Shown here piece after piece: positions 1 to 8,058 of a stretch of DNA of 64,000 nucleotides (the stretch's first letter is position 1; each line of letters begins with the position of its first letter). The translations under genes were made by a program, and so were the position numbers. The notes under the pieces are model-generated. The model saw only the letters and a list, made by a program, of their open reading frames with translations, was not told where the DNA came from and did no database searches. This DNA comes from Acidovorax radicis N35 (GTDB lineage Bacteria; Pseudomonadota; Gammaproteobacteria; Burkholderiales; Burkholderiaceae_C): assembly GCF_000204195.1 (NCBI RefSeq), contig NZ_AFBG01000024.1, positions 62,001 through 126,000 of the forward strand, written 5' to 3'.

Positions 1-343
1 CGTAGCTGAGTTTGCTGTAGATGTGCGGATAGATGGAGGTGCACGAAAAAGGAGACAGCGTGAGCACGCTGCCATCGGCGGGAGCCCCCTTGAGCGACTC
101 CAGCGCAATGCGGCCGCCTGCACCGGGCTTGTTTTCCACAACAGCTGCATTGCGCGTGTAGGACGAACCGGCAAGCTTCTCGCCCACCCGGCGCGCCACG
201 CTGTCGCCCGCGCTGCCCGCCGGGAATCCGTAGAAAAATTTGACCTGCTCCAAAGTCTGGGCCATGGCGCTCCAGGGAGCCAGTGCCCCCAGCGCGGTCG
301 CATAACCCAGGTGGTTCATGAATTGGCGGCGTGTCTGCATCAT
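1..343 (-). CDS. Bug-family (TctC-type) periplasmic substrate-binding protein, N-terminal part
   Basis: The gene runs off the left edge, so only about 114 N-terminal residues are visible. It starts with two consecutive Met codons after a good ribosome site (GGAGA). The N-terminus carries a twin-arginine motif (RRQFM), a hydrophobic stretch and an ...SAMAQ cleavage site, so Tat export is likely. After cleavage come the Bug hallmarks: FYGFPAGSAGD, then ENKPGAGG near residue 68. Bug proteins are extracytoplasmic receptors for carboxylates, usually of tripartite tricarboxylate transporters, and are abundant in Comamonadaceae. The BKACE gene upstream in the same direction suggests shared transcription. 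The ligand cannot be read from the sequence. Confidence 0.85.
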   Translation of the reverse strand, partial: MMQTRRQFMNHLGYATALGALAPWSAMAQTLEQVKFFYGFPAGSAGDSVARRVGEKLAGSSYTRNAAVVENKPGAGGRIALESLKGAPADGSVLTLSPFSCTSIYPHIYSKLSY

Positions 344-380
344 CTGTCTCCTCTTTCTTGGTGGGTGAAATCGCAACAAC

Positions 381-1301
381 TCAATCTACGGCAAATGCGG
401 GCCGAACGCTACCGGCGCGGGGCAGTCCCATCAGTGCACGGGCTTCTGCAGGGGAGGCGGGCTCCATGTCCAGTTCGCGAATGACGCGCACGATGCGCTC
501 CGTCAACTGCACATTGGTGGCCAGCTCTCCGTGGCGGAAATACAGGTTGTCTTCCAGCCCCACACGGGCATGCCCGCCCAATAGCAGCGCCGCCACGTTG
601 GCTTCAAGCTGCGAGGGGCCGATGCCACTCACGCAAAAGATGCTGTTGCGCGGCAAGGTGTCCACCATCATCTGCAGGTGGCGCGGCGAATACGGCATGG
701 CGTTCTGGAAGGCGCGGTGCACGTTCATCACGAGGTTGATGAAATGCGGCCCGTCGTCGTGCCCTTCTTCGATCAGCGTCGTGGTGTCCTGCAGGATGTG
801 CGTGGGGCTGAACACCTCCCACTCGGGCTTGATGCCGCGCGCCTTCATGCCCATTGCCAGCTCGCGCCCTTTGCTGAGCGGGGTGTCCATGAGGATCTCG
901 CGGCCGTCAAAGCTCAGGTTCAGGGTGGTGGCATCCAGGGTGCACATTTCGGCCCCCGCATCCATGCCCTTGATGCGCTCTTCCCAGGCGATCTCCCAGC
1001 GGTCACCGGACAAGGGCCGCACCATGTCGCCATGCACACCACCGCCGGTGGAATTGTTGATGACGATGTCGCAGCCTTTGGCCCGGATGCGGGTGTTGAT
1101 GTCACGGTAGATGTCTGCGTTGCAGGTGGCGCCGCCGTCGGGGCGCCGGGCATGGATGGCCGCCACGCTGGCCCCTGCGTTCCAGCACCGCTCCACGTCA
1201 TCGGCAATTTCGCCGGGCTGGGTGGGCAGATGCGGGTTCTGCGACTTGTGGGCCATGCCACCGGTGGGGGCTACGGTGACGATGACTTTGCGCTTGGTCA
1301 T
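381..1301 (-). CDS. BKACE (DUF849) beta-keto acid cleavage enzyme family protein
   Basis: 306 residues from an ATG giving MTKRKVIVTVAP, the family's usual N-terminus and length; a GTG 30 bp upstream is less likely. BKACE enzymes condense a beta-keto acid with acetyl-CoA to give acetoacetate and a new CoA ester, using a Zn2+ held by two His and one Glu. Visible family features are NNSTGGG near residue 95 and VGLEDN near residue 265, which includes the Glu ligand. The N-terminal metal motif, normally H-x-H-x-R, reads AAIHARR here (residues 47-53), so the first His appears to be Ala. It lies 37 bp upstream of the Bug protein gene and probably forms an operon with it. Substrate unknown. Confidence 0.85.
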   Translation of the reverse strand: MTKRKVIVTVAPTGGMAHKSQNPHLPTQPGEIADDVERCWNAGASVAAIHARRPDGGATCNADIYRDINTRIRAKGCDIVINNSTGGGVHGDMVRPLSGDRWEIAWEERIKGMDAGAEMCTLDATTLNLSFDGREILMDTPLSKGRELAMGMKARGIKPEWEVFSPTHILQDTTTLIEEGHDDGPHFINLVMNVHRAFQNAMPYSPRHLQMMVDTLPRNSIFCVSGIGPSQLEANVAALLLGGHARVGLEDNLYFRHGELATNVQLTERIVRVIRELDMEPASPAEARALMGLPRAGSVRPAFAVD

Positions 1302-1431
1302 GGCGTGGACTGGTGGAAAATGGTAAGGCACCCATTATTTTTTTTGGCGCCTGCATACTCAGTCATCGCGATGACATTTGGACTCAGGGTATACGAGGAC
1401 GCCTTTCTCCTTCACTCCGGAGCCCCACCCC

Positions 1432-2124
1432 ATGCTGGTCAAACTGGCGCCGCCCACGGTTGCCAATCTCCTGAAAACCTCGGCCTGGTTTCCCTTGCTG
1501 GACGACAGCGCGCAGCAACGCGTCATGGACGACCTGCGCGAAGTCGAGGTCGCCCAGGGAAGTGCCCTGTGCCGGCGCGGCGATATGCCCATGCACTGGT
1601 ATGGCGCCATCGAGGGCCTGCTCAAGTGGACGGTGACCTCGGACAACGGGCGCTCGGTCACACTGGGCGGCCTTTCTGCTGGCAGCTGGTTTGGCGAAGG
1701 TACCCTGCTGCGCGGCGTGCCGCGCACGGCGGACATCATTGCGCTGCGCCCCAGCCGGGTCGCACTCTTGCCGATGGAGACCTTTCAATGGCTGCACGCC
1801 ACCCAGCGCAGTTTCGACCACTTCCTGCTGCGCCAGATCAATGAGCGCATGCACTGGTTCCTGGGCAATTTCACGGCCCACCATCTGCTGGACACCGACA
1901 GCCAGGTGGCACGGGCGCTGGCAGGCCTTTTCCACCCCTGGCTGCACCCTGGCAGTGACCCCCACCTGCAGGTATCGCAGGAGGAAATCGCCAACCTGTC
2001 CGGTGTCTCGCGTCAACGCTGCAACGCCGCACTGAAGCGCCTGGAGGCTGCGGGCGTACTGCAGATCGAATACGGCGGCATCACCGTGGTGAACTTGGAA
2101 GAACTGCGCCGCAGGGTCGATTGA
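1432..2124 (+). CDS. Crp/Fnr family transcriptional regulator
   Basis: 230 residues; the ATG at 1432 follows a GGAG site by about ten bases. Residues 20-130 fit a cyclic-nucleotide-binding beta-barrel (the GxWFGEGTLLRG segment stands where Crp has its phosphate-binding cassette, but the Arg-Ser pair for cAMP is not evident). The C-terminal HTH has the usual order VSQEEIANLSGVSRQRCNAALKRLE near residues 180-210, split by the recognition-helix SRQR. No N-terminal cysteine cluster is seen, so it is not an Fe-S Fnr. It is divergent from the BKACE/Bug pair, so it may control them. It is convergent with the benzoate arm. Effector unknown. Confidence 0.85.
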   Translation: MLVKLAPPTVANLLKTSAWFPLLDDSAQQRVMDDLREVEVAQGSALCRRGDMPMHWYGAIEGLLKWTVTSDNGRSVTLGGLSAGSWFGEGTLLRGVPRTADIIALRPSRVALLPMETFQWLHATQRSFDHFLLRQINERMHWFLGNFTAHHLLDTDSQVARALAGLFHPWLHPGSDPHLQVSQEEIANLSGVSRQRCNAALKRLEAAGVLQIEYGGITVVNLEELRRRVD

Positions 2125-2205
2125 GGCGACGTTCGCGGGGCACGGCATGGAAACCTCAGCCCCCAGGCGAACCGGTGGATCTCAACCGGCAGACCTATCG
2201 GAGCT

Positions 2206-3033
2206 TCATGGCGTTCCGCCCGCAGCCGCCACGAACGCAATCGTCGCTGCGATCACGTCTTCAGGACGATCGCGGTGGGGTGAGTGCGCGCAATCGGGCA
2301 GTTCCAGCAACTGCGTTCCAGGCACGCGGGCGGCAATGCCGTGGATCTGGGCCAGCGTGCCGTACTCGTCGTCCAGCCCCTGCACGGCCAGTACGGGCGC
2401 GCGCACGGTCGCGAGCTCTGTTTCGATGTTCCACGCGCGGAATGCCGGATCGAGCCAGATGCGGTTCCAGCCCCAGAAGGCGGAGTCCGGGTCCCCGTGG
2501 TAGCGGCCCAGCCTGCCGGGCAGGTCGGTGGTCTGGTAGGCGTCCCGCGCCTGCTCGATGTTCTGGATGGTCACGTCCTCCACAAAGATGTGGGGGGCCA
2601 GCAACACCAGGCCGCTGACGCTCTGCGGGAATATCGACGCATACAGCAAGGCAATGGATGCGCCGTCGCTGTGGCCAAAAAGCCAGAGCGGCTCGTCAAT
2701 GCCCAAAGCCCCAAAGAATGCAGGCAGCACCTCCTGCGCCTGCCGGTGCATGAAGTCCACACCCCAGGCTTCTTCGGGCGCCCTTGGGGTGGAACGCCCA
2801 TAGCCAGGCCTTGAGAACACCAGCCCCCGAAAGCCCCCCGCCTCGCACAGCTGGTACGGGAAATCCTTCCACATCGCCACCGATCCCAGCCCTTCGTGCA
2901 GGAACACCATCAAGGGCGATGCACGGCGTTCTGGCGCGATCCACTGGTATTCCACCTGTAGCGACCGGCCTCGCCAATCGATGGCGGCAAATTCGCTGCC
3001 CCCGCGTGTACTCCCGCTGACAACGCCGTTCAC
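2206..3033 (-). CDS. Alpha/beta hydrolase linked to the box benzoate cluster
   Basis: 275 residues with an alpha/beta-hydrolase layout: oxyanion-hole segment HEGLG at 46-50, nucleophile elbow GHSDG with Ser122, an Asp in GLDDEYG near 225 and a His in DCAHSP near 255. The ATG overlaps the stop codon of the benzoate-CoA ligase by four bases (ATGA), so the two are translationally coupled. Similar hydrolases accompany box clusters. A plausible job is hydrolysing an unproductive or ring-cleaved CoA thioester or a lactone, but this is inference and the sequence does not give the substrate. Confidence 0.85.
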   Translation of the reverse strand: MNGVVSGSTRGGSEFAAIDWRGRSLQVEYQWIAPERRASPLMVFLHEGLGSVAMWKDFPYQLCEAGGFRGLVFSRPGYGRSTPRAPEEAWGVDFMHRQAQEVLPAFFGALGIDEPLWLFGHSDGASIALLYASIFPQSVSGLVLLAPHIFVEDVTIQNIEQARDAYQTTDLPGRLGRYHGDPDSAFWGWNRIWLDPAFRAWNIETELATVRAPVLAVQGLDDEYGTLAQIHGIAARVPGTQLLELPDCAHSPHRDRPEDVIAATIAFVAAAGGTP

Positions 3034-4580
3034 GCCCTGGCCTCCAGCTCACGCAGCCTGAAACGCTGGATCTTGCCCGTGGCGGTCTTGGGCAGCTCTG
3101 GCACAAACTCGATGAAACGCGGGTACTTGTAGGGCGCGAGTTTTTCCTTCACAAAGGCCTTGAGCTCGTCCTGCGTCGCGGCCTTGCCGTCCTTGAGCAC
3201 CACGAATGCCTTGGTCTTGGTGAGGCCGTCCGCGTCCTGCTTGCCGATCACAGCCGCCTCCAGCACGGCAGTGTGCTGCATCAGCGTGGCCTCCACCTCG
3301 AACGGAGAGACATAGATGCCGCTGACCTTGAGCATGTCGTCGCTGCGGCCCGCGTAGGTGTAGTAACCCTCCGCGTCGCGCACGTACTTGTCGCCGCTTT
3401 TGGTCCACCCGCCCTGGAAGGTGTCGCGCGTCTTCTCGCGGTTGTTCCAGTACATCAAAGCCGCGCTGGGGCCCCGAATGTAGAGGTCGCCCACCTCGCC
3501 ATCGGGCACGCTCTGGCCGTCTTCGCCACGCAACTCGACCTCGTAGCCCGGTACGGGCTTGCCGGTGGTGCCATAGCGGATGTCGCCGGGGCGGTTGGAC
3601 AGGAAGATGTGCAGCATCTCGGTGGAGCCAATGCCATCGATGATGTCGCAGCCAAAGTGCGCCTTGAAGCGCTGCGCAATCTCCGCGGGCAGCGCCTCGC
3701 CCGCCGACGAACACATGCGCAGCGCCACCGACGCACGCGCTGGCAGCCGGGGCGATGCGAGCATGCCCGCGAAGCCTGTGGGGGCTCCAAAAAAAACTGT
3801 GGGCTGGTGGTCCACCCAGCGCTTGAAGGTGGCGTCGGGCGTGGGGCGTTCGGCCATCAGCACCACAGTGGCCCCCACGGACAGAGGGAAGGTGAGCGCA
3901 TTGCCCAGGCCATAGGCAAAGTACAGCTTGGCCGCTGAGAAACAGATGTCCTGGGGGGTGAGGCCCAGCACGGGCTTGCCATACAGCTCGGCCGTCCACC
4001 ACAGGTTGCCGTGGGTGTGCACCGTACCCTTGGGCTTGCCTGTGGAGCCCGACGAGTAAAGCCAGAAGCCTGGGTCGTCCGGCCCGGTGAGCGCGGGCAC
4101 TGCCAGCGGCGATGCACTGTTCAGGGCAGCCTCCATATCTCGGGCGCCCGCGTGCAGCTTGCCCACCGGCAGCGATACCAGCAGCGTGCCCACTTCGTGG
4201 GGGCCGCGCGCCATGGCCTCGGACAGAATGGGCAACAAGGCCCCCGACACCAGCGCCGCCTGCACCCGGCTGTGCGCGAGCATGTAGGCATAGTCATCCG
4301 CCGTCAGCAAGGTATTGACGGCCACCGGCACAGCCCCTGCGTACAGGCAGCCCAGAAAGCAAACCGGCCAGTCGCTGGTGTCGTGCATCAGCAGCAACAC
4401 ACGCTCTTCGCGCCGCACCCCTGCCTCCACCAACACGCTCGCAAGCCGCCGGGCACGGTCTTCGAGATCGCCATAGCTCAGGCGGCCCCGGTCGTCGATG
4501 TAGGCCGTGCGCTCAGCGTGCGCCCGGTTCATGTGGAACAGATGCTCCGCGAAATTGAACCGCTCTGGCAGGCTGGTCAT
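3030..4580 (-). CDS. bclA: Benzoate-CoA ligase
   Basis: 516 residues starting MTSLPERFNFAEH after a GGAGAC ribosome site; an in-frame Met 42 bp upstream is less well placed. It is an ANL-superfamily adenylating enzyme: ATP-binding YSSGSTGKPKGT near residue 175, the AMP motif region around GIGSTEMLHIF, and a C-terminal domain ending with the catalytic Lys motif PKTATGKIQRF. The MLHIFLSN segment is typical of benzoate-CoA ligases. It activates benzoate to benzoyl-CoA with ATP and CoA, the entry step of the box pathway. It is flanked by boxD upstream (38-bp gap) and the hydrolase downstream, and belongs to the minus-strand arm of the cluster. Confidence 0.92.
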   Translation of the reverse strand: MTSLPERFNFAEHLFHMNRAHAERTAYIDDRGRLSYGDLEDRARRLASVLVEAGVRREERVLLLMHDTSDWPVCFLGCLYAGAVPVAVNTLLTADDYAYMLAHSRVQAALVSGALLPILSEAMARGPHEVGTLLVSLPVGKLHAGARDMEAALNSASPLAVPALTGPDDPGFWLYSSGSTGKPKGTVHTHGNLWWTAELYGKPVLGLTPQDICFSAAKLYFAYGLGNALTFPLSVGATVVLMAERPTPDATFKRWVDHQPTVFFGAPTGFAGMLASPRLPARASVALRMCSSAGEALPAEIAQRFKAHFGCDIIDGIGSTEMLHIFLSNRPGDIRYGTTGKPVPGYEVELRGEDGQSVPDGEVGDLYIRGPSAALMYWNNREKTRDTFQGGWTKSGDKYVRDAEGYYTYAGRSDDMLKVSGIYVSPFEVEATLMQHTAVLEAAVIGKQDADGLTKTKAFVVLKDGKAATQDELKAFVKEKLAPYKYPRFIEFVPELPKTATGKIQRFRLRELEARA

Positions 4581-4618
4581 GGGGATGTCTCCGTGTTGTT
4601 CTGGGGGATTCGCAGGCA

Positions 4619-6169
4619 TCAAAGACCGAGCGATGCCAGCACACCCGGGCTGCCCTGCACGGCACTGCGCTGGTGGTAGAAGTCGAGCGCGCGCAGGCCA
4701 CCCAGCTCTGCACCGCCGCCGGCGCGCCCCGGGCCACCATGCTGCGACATGGGCATCACATTGCCGTGCCCTGTGTGGGTCTGCGCCACATCGGGTGTGA
4801 CCACATGCACGCGCCCGTGGCTGGCAGCCAGCTGAACGGCCGCATCCGCCAGGGCTGCCTCGTCAGCGCCAAAAAGCGAGGTCACCAGCGAACCCTGGCC
4901 CCGGTGCGCCAGCGCCAGGCCATGGTCCATATCGCGATAGGGCAGCAGCGTGGCGACGGGGCCGAATACTTCCATGTCATGCACAGCAGATGCCGCATCG
5001 GCATCGCGCGCGCCCAGCAGCACCGGACCCATGCAGGCCGCCACGGCAGGGTCTGCATCCACCAGCGGCCGGGCACGGCCGTCGTGCAGCATGTCGGTGT
5101 GGGCGCCCAATGTGGCCAGGCCTTCGCGCACCGCGCGCAGCTGCGCAGCGCTGACCAAGGAGCCCATGCGCACACTCTCGTTGCGCGGGTTGCCCACGCT
5201 GATACCTGCCAGCTTGGCACCGATGGCCTCGGCCGCAGCGTCATACACCGCAGCGGGCACCAGGATACGGCGGATCGCCGTGCATTTCTGCCCGGACTTG
5301 ACCGTCATCTCGCGCACCACCTCGCGCACCAGCAGGTTGAAGGCATCGCTGCCCACGGCTGCGTCGGGCAGCAAGAGGGCCGAGTTGAGGCTGTCGGCCT
5401 CGATGTTGGCCCGCACCGAGCGGTGCGCCACGGCCGGGTGCGACCGGATGACGCCCGCAGTTTCCGCAGAGCCCGTGAAAGAGACCATGTCGAAAGGCTG
5501 CAGCTGGTCCATCAAACCCGCCGAGCTGCCTGCAATGACTGACAGCGCCCCCACAGGCAACACGCCCGCATCGATCACATCCTTCACCATGCGCTGCGTG
5601 AGCCAGGCTGTCGCCGTGGCGGGCTTCACGATCACCGGGACACCAGACAGCAGCGCAGGCGCCGCCTTTTCCCACAGCCCCCAGGCCGGAAAGTTGAAGG
5701 CGTTGATGAACAGCGCCACGCCGCGCGCCGGCACCTGCAGGTGCTGCGACAAAAAGGCCGGTTCCTTGCCCAGCTTGACCGCGTCGCCATCGCGCAGCGC
5801 GCGCACATCGCCCAGCGCATCGCCCCACTTGGCGTACTGGCCCAGCGTGAAGATACCGCCGTCAATGTCCACCGCCGAATCGTTCTTCACCGTGCCAGAG
5901 TTGGCGGTTGCAATGTCGTAGTAACTCTCACGGTGTGCCTGCAACACCTTCACCACGGCGGCCAACAGGGCAGCCCGCTCGCGGTAGGTCATGGCCCGCA
6001 AGGCGGGACCGCCCCGGTCCCGGGCAAAGGCGAAGGCTTCCCGCAGATCCAGCCCGGTGCAATCGACGCGCACCAGCGCATCGCCCAACACCGGGTCGCT
6101 GAGCACCGTGCCCGGGCCGTTTCCGGTTTGCCAGCGGCCAGCGGCAAAGTTGGCCAGGAGTTCAGTCAT
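4619..6169 (-). CDS. boxD: 3,4-dehydroadipyl-CoA semialdehyde dehydrogenase BoxD
   Basis: 516 residues, aldehyde dehydrogenase superfamily, of the PaaZ/BoxD-like type. Key features are the NAD(P)-binding region with FINAFNFPAWG near 155, the Glu region IEADSLNSALL near 255, and the catalytic Cys in GQKCTAIRR near 293. The C-terminus has the SQHGGPGRAGGGAELGG pattern of this subfamily. In the box pathway it oxidises the semialdehyde released by BoxC to 3,4-dehydroadipyl-CoA. It sits between a DUF4863 gene and benzoate-CoA ligase, divergent from boxR, and its promoter region is shared with DUF4863 (62-bp gap). Confidence 0.92.
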   Translation of the reverse strand: MTELLANFAAGRWQTGNGPGTVLSDPVLGDALVRVDCTGLDLREAFAFARDRGGPALRAMTYRERAALLAAVVKVLQAHRESYYDIATANSGTVKNDSAVDIDGGIFTLGQYAKWGDALGDVRALRDGDAVKLGKEPAFLSQHLQVPARGVALFINAFNFPAWGLWEKAAPALLSGVPVIVKPATATAWLTQRMVKDVIDAGVLPVGALSVIAGSSAGLMDQLQPFDMVSFTGSAETAGVIRSHPAVAHRSVRANIEADSLNSALLLPDAAVGSDAFNLLVREVVREMTVKSGQKCTAIRRILVPAAVYDAAAEAIGAKLAGISVGNPRNESVRMGSLVSAAQLRAVREGLATLGAHTDMLHDGRARPLVDADPAVAACMGPVLLGARDADAASAVHDMEVFGPVATLLPYRDMDHGLALAHRGQGSLVTSLFGADEAALADAAVQLAASHGRVHVVTPDVAQTHTGHGNVMPMSQHGGPGRAGGGAELGGLRALDFYHQRSAVQGSPGVLASLGL

Positions 6170-6231
6170 GCAGGTCTTTCAAAAAATAGGGGATAGGCAA
6201 AACGGGTCGGCGCCGGAATGGAGGGTCCGCT

Positions 6232-6699
6232 TCAGCGCGTGAACTGGATCTGCCCTTCCGGCAGCAGATAGAGCACCAATGCACGCCCTTGGGCCACCGT
6301 GGGGCGGTGGGCGCTGCCCGGTGGATAGACGCACCACCCAGCAGGATGCCCGTCAAAGGTGGCTCCGCCCGTGAGTGGCATGATCAAATCGATTTCCCCC
6401 AGGGGATGGCTGTGGTGGGGGCCCGCAATGTCCTGCATGTCCACCACATCCACGGAAAAGCGGTTCAGCGCATCGTCGGCCTTGAAGACGCGGCCGTAAC
6501 GGATGCCACCGCCCTCCCGGTCGCACAGCCAACCCTCTTCCACACCCACCACACAGGCCGCCTTGAGCCTTGCATAGGCCGTGCTGGCAGGTCCGTGGGT
6601 CTGGTTGAGCCAGTCCTGCAGTTCTGAATCCAGGGGCCGCCCGGCGATCTGCGCGGTCAGATCCACCAGGGCTTGATGAAATGCGGCTTTGTGGGGCAT
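6232..6699 (-). CDS. DUF4863 (PnbB-like cupin) family protein
   Basis: 155 residues from an ATG preceded by GAGAAG; the reading frame extends farther upstream but only into the TGCA-rich promoter region. The C-terminal half looks like a small beta-barrel: HHSHPLGEIDLIMPL (metal-binding-type His residues and a Glu) followed by GWCVYPPGSAHRP and ALVLYLLPEGQ, which is a cupin-like pattern. I assign it to the DUF4863 family, which includes 4-hydroxylaminobenzoate lyase; this is from recollection of the family. As first gene of the boxD arm it is likely induced by benzoyl-CoA. Its role in benzoate catabolism is not established. Confidence 0.75.
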   Translation of the reverse strand: MPHKAAFHQALVDLTAQIAGRPLDSELQDWLNQTHGPASTAYARLKAACVVGVEEGWLCDREGGGIRYGRVFKADDALNRFSVDVVDMQDIAGPHHSHPLGEIDLIMPLTGGATFDGHPAGWCVYPPGSAHRPTVAQGRALVLYLLPEGQIQFTR

Positions 6700-6720
6700 G
6701 GCTTCTCGTGGGGCTAGGAA

Positions 6721-6870
6721 AATGGGGGCCTGCACACCTTTTTGATCTGTATCCTTGTGGATTTTGCAGATGTGCAGTATTTTGCTTGCACATGAACAAT
6801 AGGTAATGATTGAATGAATGTCAAGCACTATAGTGCATGAATTTTATTTAGCCCGAGCGGTGCAGAAGCG
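6721..6870. promoter_or_regulatory. Divergent control region DUF4863-boxD / boxR with clustered TGCA sites
   Basis: The stretch between the minus-strand DUF4863 gene and boxR is AT-rich against its surroundings and holds TGCA at 6731, 6765, 6773, 6787, 6834 and 6861. BzdR/BoxR-type regulators are known to bind operators built from TGCA units, so these are candidate BoxR sites covering both divergent promoters. No firm -35/-10 pair is assigned. Confidence 0.5.
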
Positions 6871-6951
6871 CCTTGGTGAGGAGCCCCTGAACATGCCCCA
6901 CCCGCCAATACCCGCCAATGGGCTGTAAGAACCTGTTCCAAGAAAGATGGC

Positions 6952-7893
6952 ATGAACGAACAAGAAGACGCAGAAACCGCGCTCTCCACGCCTGCCGAGA
7001 ACATGCTGGGTGCTACGGAAGAAGCCAAGAACCCTCTGCTCGTCGCCTTAGGCGAGCGCGTGCGCAACCTGCGCGCGCAGCGCGGCCTCACGCGCAAGGC
7101 TGTCGCGGTGGCGGCCGATGTGTCCGAGCGGCACCTGGCCAACCTCGAATACGGCACCGGCAACGCATCTATCCTGGTACTTCAACAGGTGGCTGGCGCC
7201 CTGCACTGCCCGCTGGCTGAGCTGGTGGGCGACTTCACCACCCGCTCGCCAGAATGGCTGCTGATCCGGGAGTTGCTGGAGCACCGCAGCGAACCCGAGC
7301 TGCGCCGCGCGCGGCTGGCGCTGCACGAACTGCTGAGTGGCGGCGGCAGCGACACGGCACGCCACCGGCGCATCGCACTCGTCGGATTGCGGGGTGCGGG
7401 CAAGTCCACACTGGGGCCCTTGCTGGCGCGCGACCTTGACGTGCCCTTTATTGAGCTGAGCCGCGAGATCGAAACCCTGGCGGGCTGCAGCGTGCGGGAA
7501 ATCCACGACCTGTACGGCACCACGGCCTACCGCCGCTACGAACGCCGCGCACTCGAAGAAACCGTGCAGATCCACAGCGAAGTGGTGATCGCCACACCCG
7601 GTGGCATCGTGTCGGACCCCGCCACCTTCAACGAACTGCTGGCGCACTGCACCACCGTGTGGCTGCGCGCCGCGCCCGAGGAACACATGGGGCGCGTGCT
7701 GGCACAGGGCGACATGCGCCCCATGGCCGCCAGCAAGGAGGCCATGGACGACCTGCGCCGCATCCTGGAAGGCCGCGCGGCCTTCTATTCCAAAGCCGAC
7801 CTCACCATCGACACCTCCGGAAGCAGCCTGGAAAACAGCCTGCAGCAATTGCGCACCGGGGTGCGCAAACTGATGACCACCCGGCCAGGCTGA
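6952..7893 (+). CDS. boxR: BoxR, benzoyl-CoA-responsive transcriptional regulator
   Basis: 313 residues in two parts. Residues 30-90 are an XRE-type helix-turn-helix (LGERVRNLRAQRGLTRKAVA, then the recognition-helix segment VSERHLANLEYG). Residues 138-305 are a shikimate-kinase-like P-loop domain with Walker A GLRGAGKS at 145-152. This fusion is diagnostic of BzdR/BoxR repressors, in which the kinase-like domain senses benzoyl-CoA. It lies exactly between the two arms of the box cluster, divergent from DUF4863-boxD and 165 bp upstream of boxC, with TGCA clusters on both sides. Confidence 0.93.
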   Translation: MNEQEDAETALSTPAENMLGATEEAKNPLLVALGERVRNLRAQRGLTRKAVAVAADVSERHLANLEYGTGNASILVLQQVAGALHCPLAELVGDFTTRSPEWLLIRELLEHRSEPELRRARLALHELLSGGGSDTARHRRIALVGLRGAGKSTLGPLLARDLDVPFIELSREIETLAGCSVREIHDLYGTTAYRRYERRALEETVQIHSEVVIATPGGIVSDPATFNELLAHCTTVWLRAAPEEHMGRVLAQGDMRPMAASKEAMDDLRRILEGRAAFYSKADLTIDTSGSSLENSLQQLRTGVRKLMTTRPG

Positions 7894-7949
7894 CTCCCTT
7901 CTACGGGTCCCCGGGCTTGGAGCCTCAACCGGGGCACCCCAAAAAAATC

Positions 7950-8024
7950 TGCAAAAAACATCCACATGCATTGACACGCCCAATGACATGCACGATGATG
8001 CACATCAATCAATCGATTTATGCA
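7950..8024. promoter_or_regulatory. Candidate BoxR operator upstream of boxC
   Basis: Five TGCA units occur within 75 bp, at 7950, 7967, 7989, 7999 and 8021, far above chance for a tetramer. Several sit in ATGCA or TGCAC contexts. The placement just upstream of the boxC ribosome site fits repression of boxCBA by BoxR until benzoyl-CoA accumulates. The assignment rests on the known TGCA content of BzdR/BoxR operators. Confidence 0.55.
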
Positions 8025-8058
8025 TTATTATTCCTGTTAGCAGATGGATGGAGACCCC

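Noticed and set aside
678-1844. A 388-codon plus-strand frame over the BKACE gene.
   Set aside because: Antisense shadow with no recognisable domain; BKACE on the other strand is clear.
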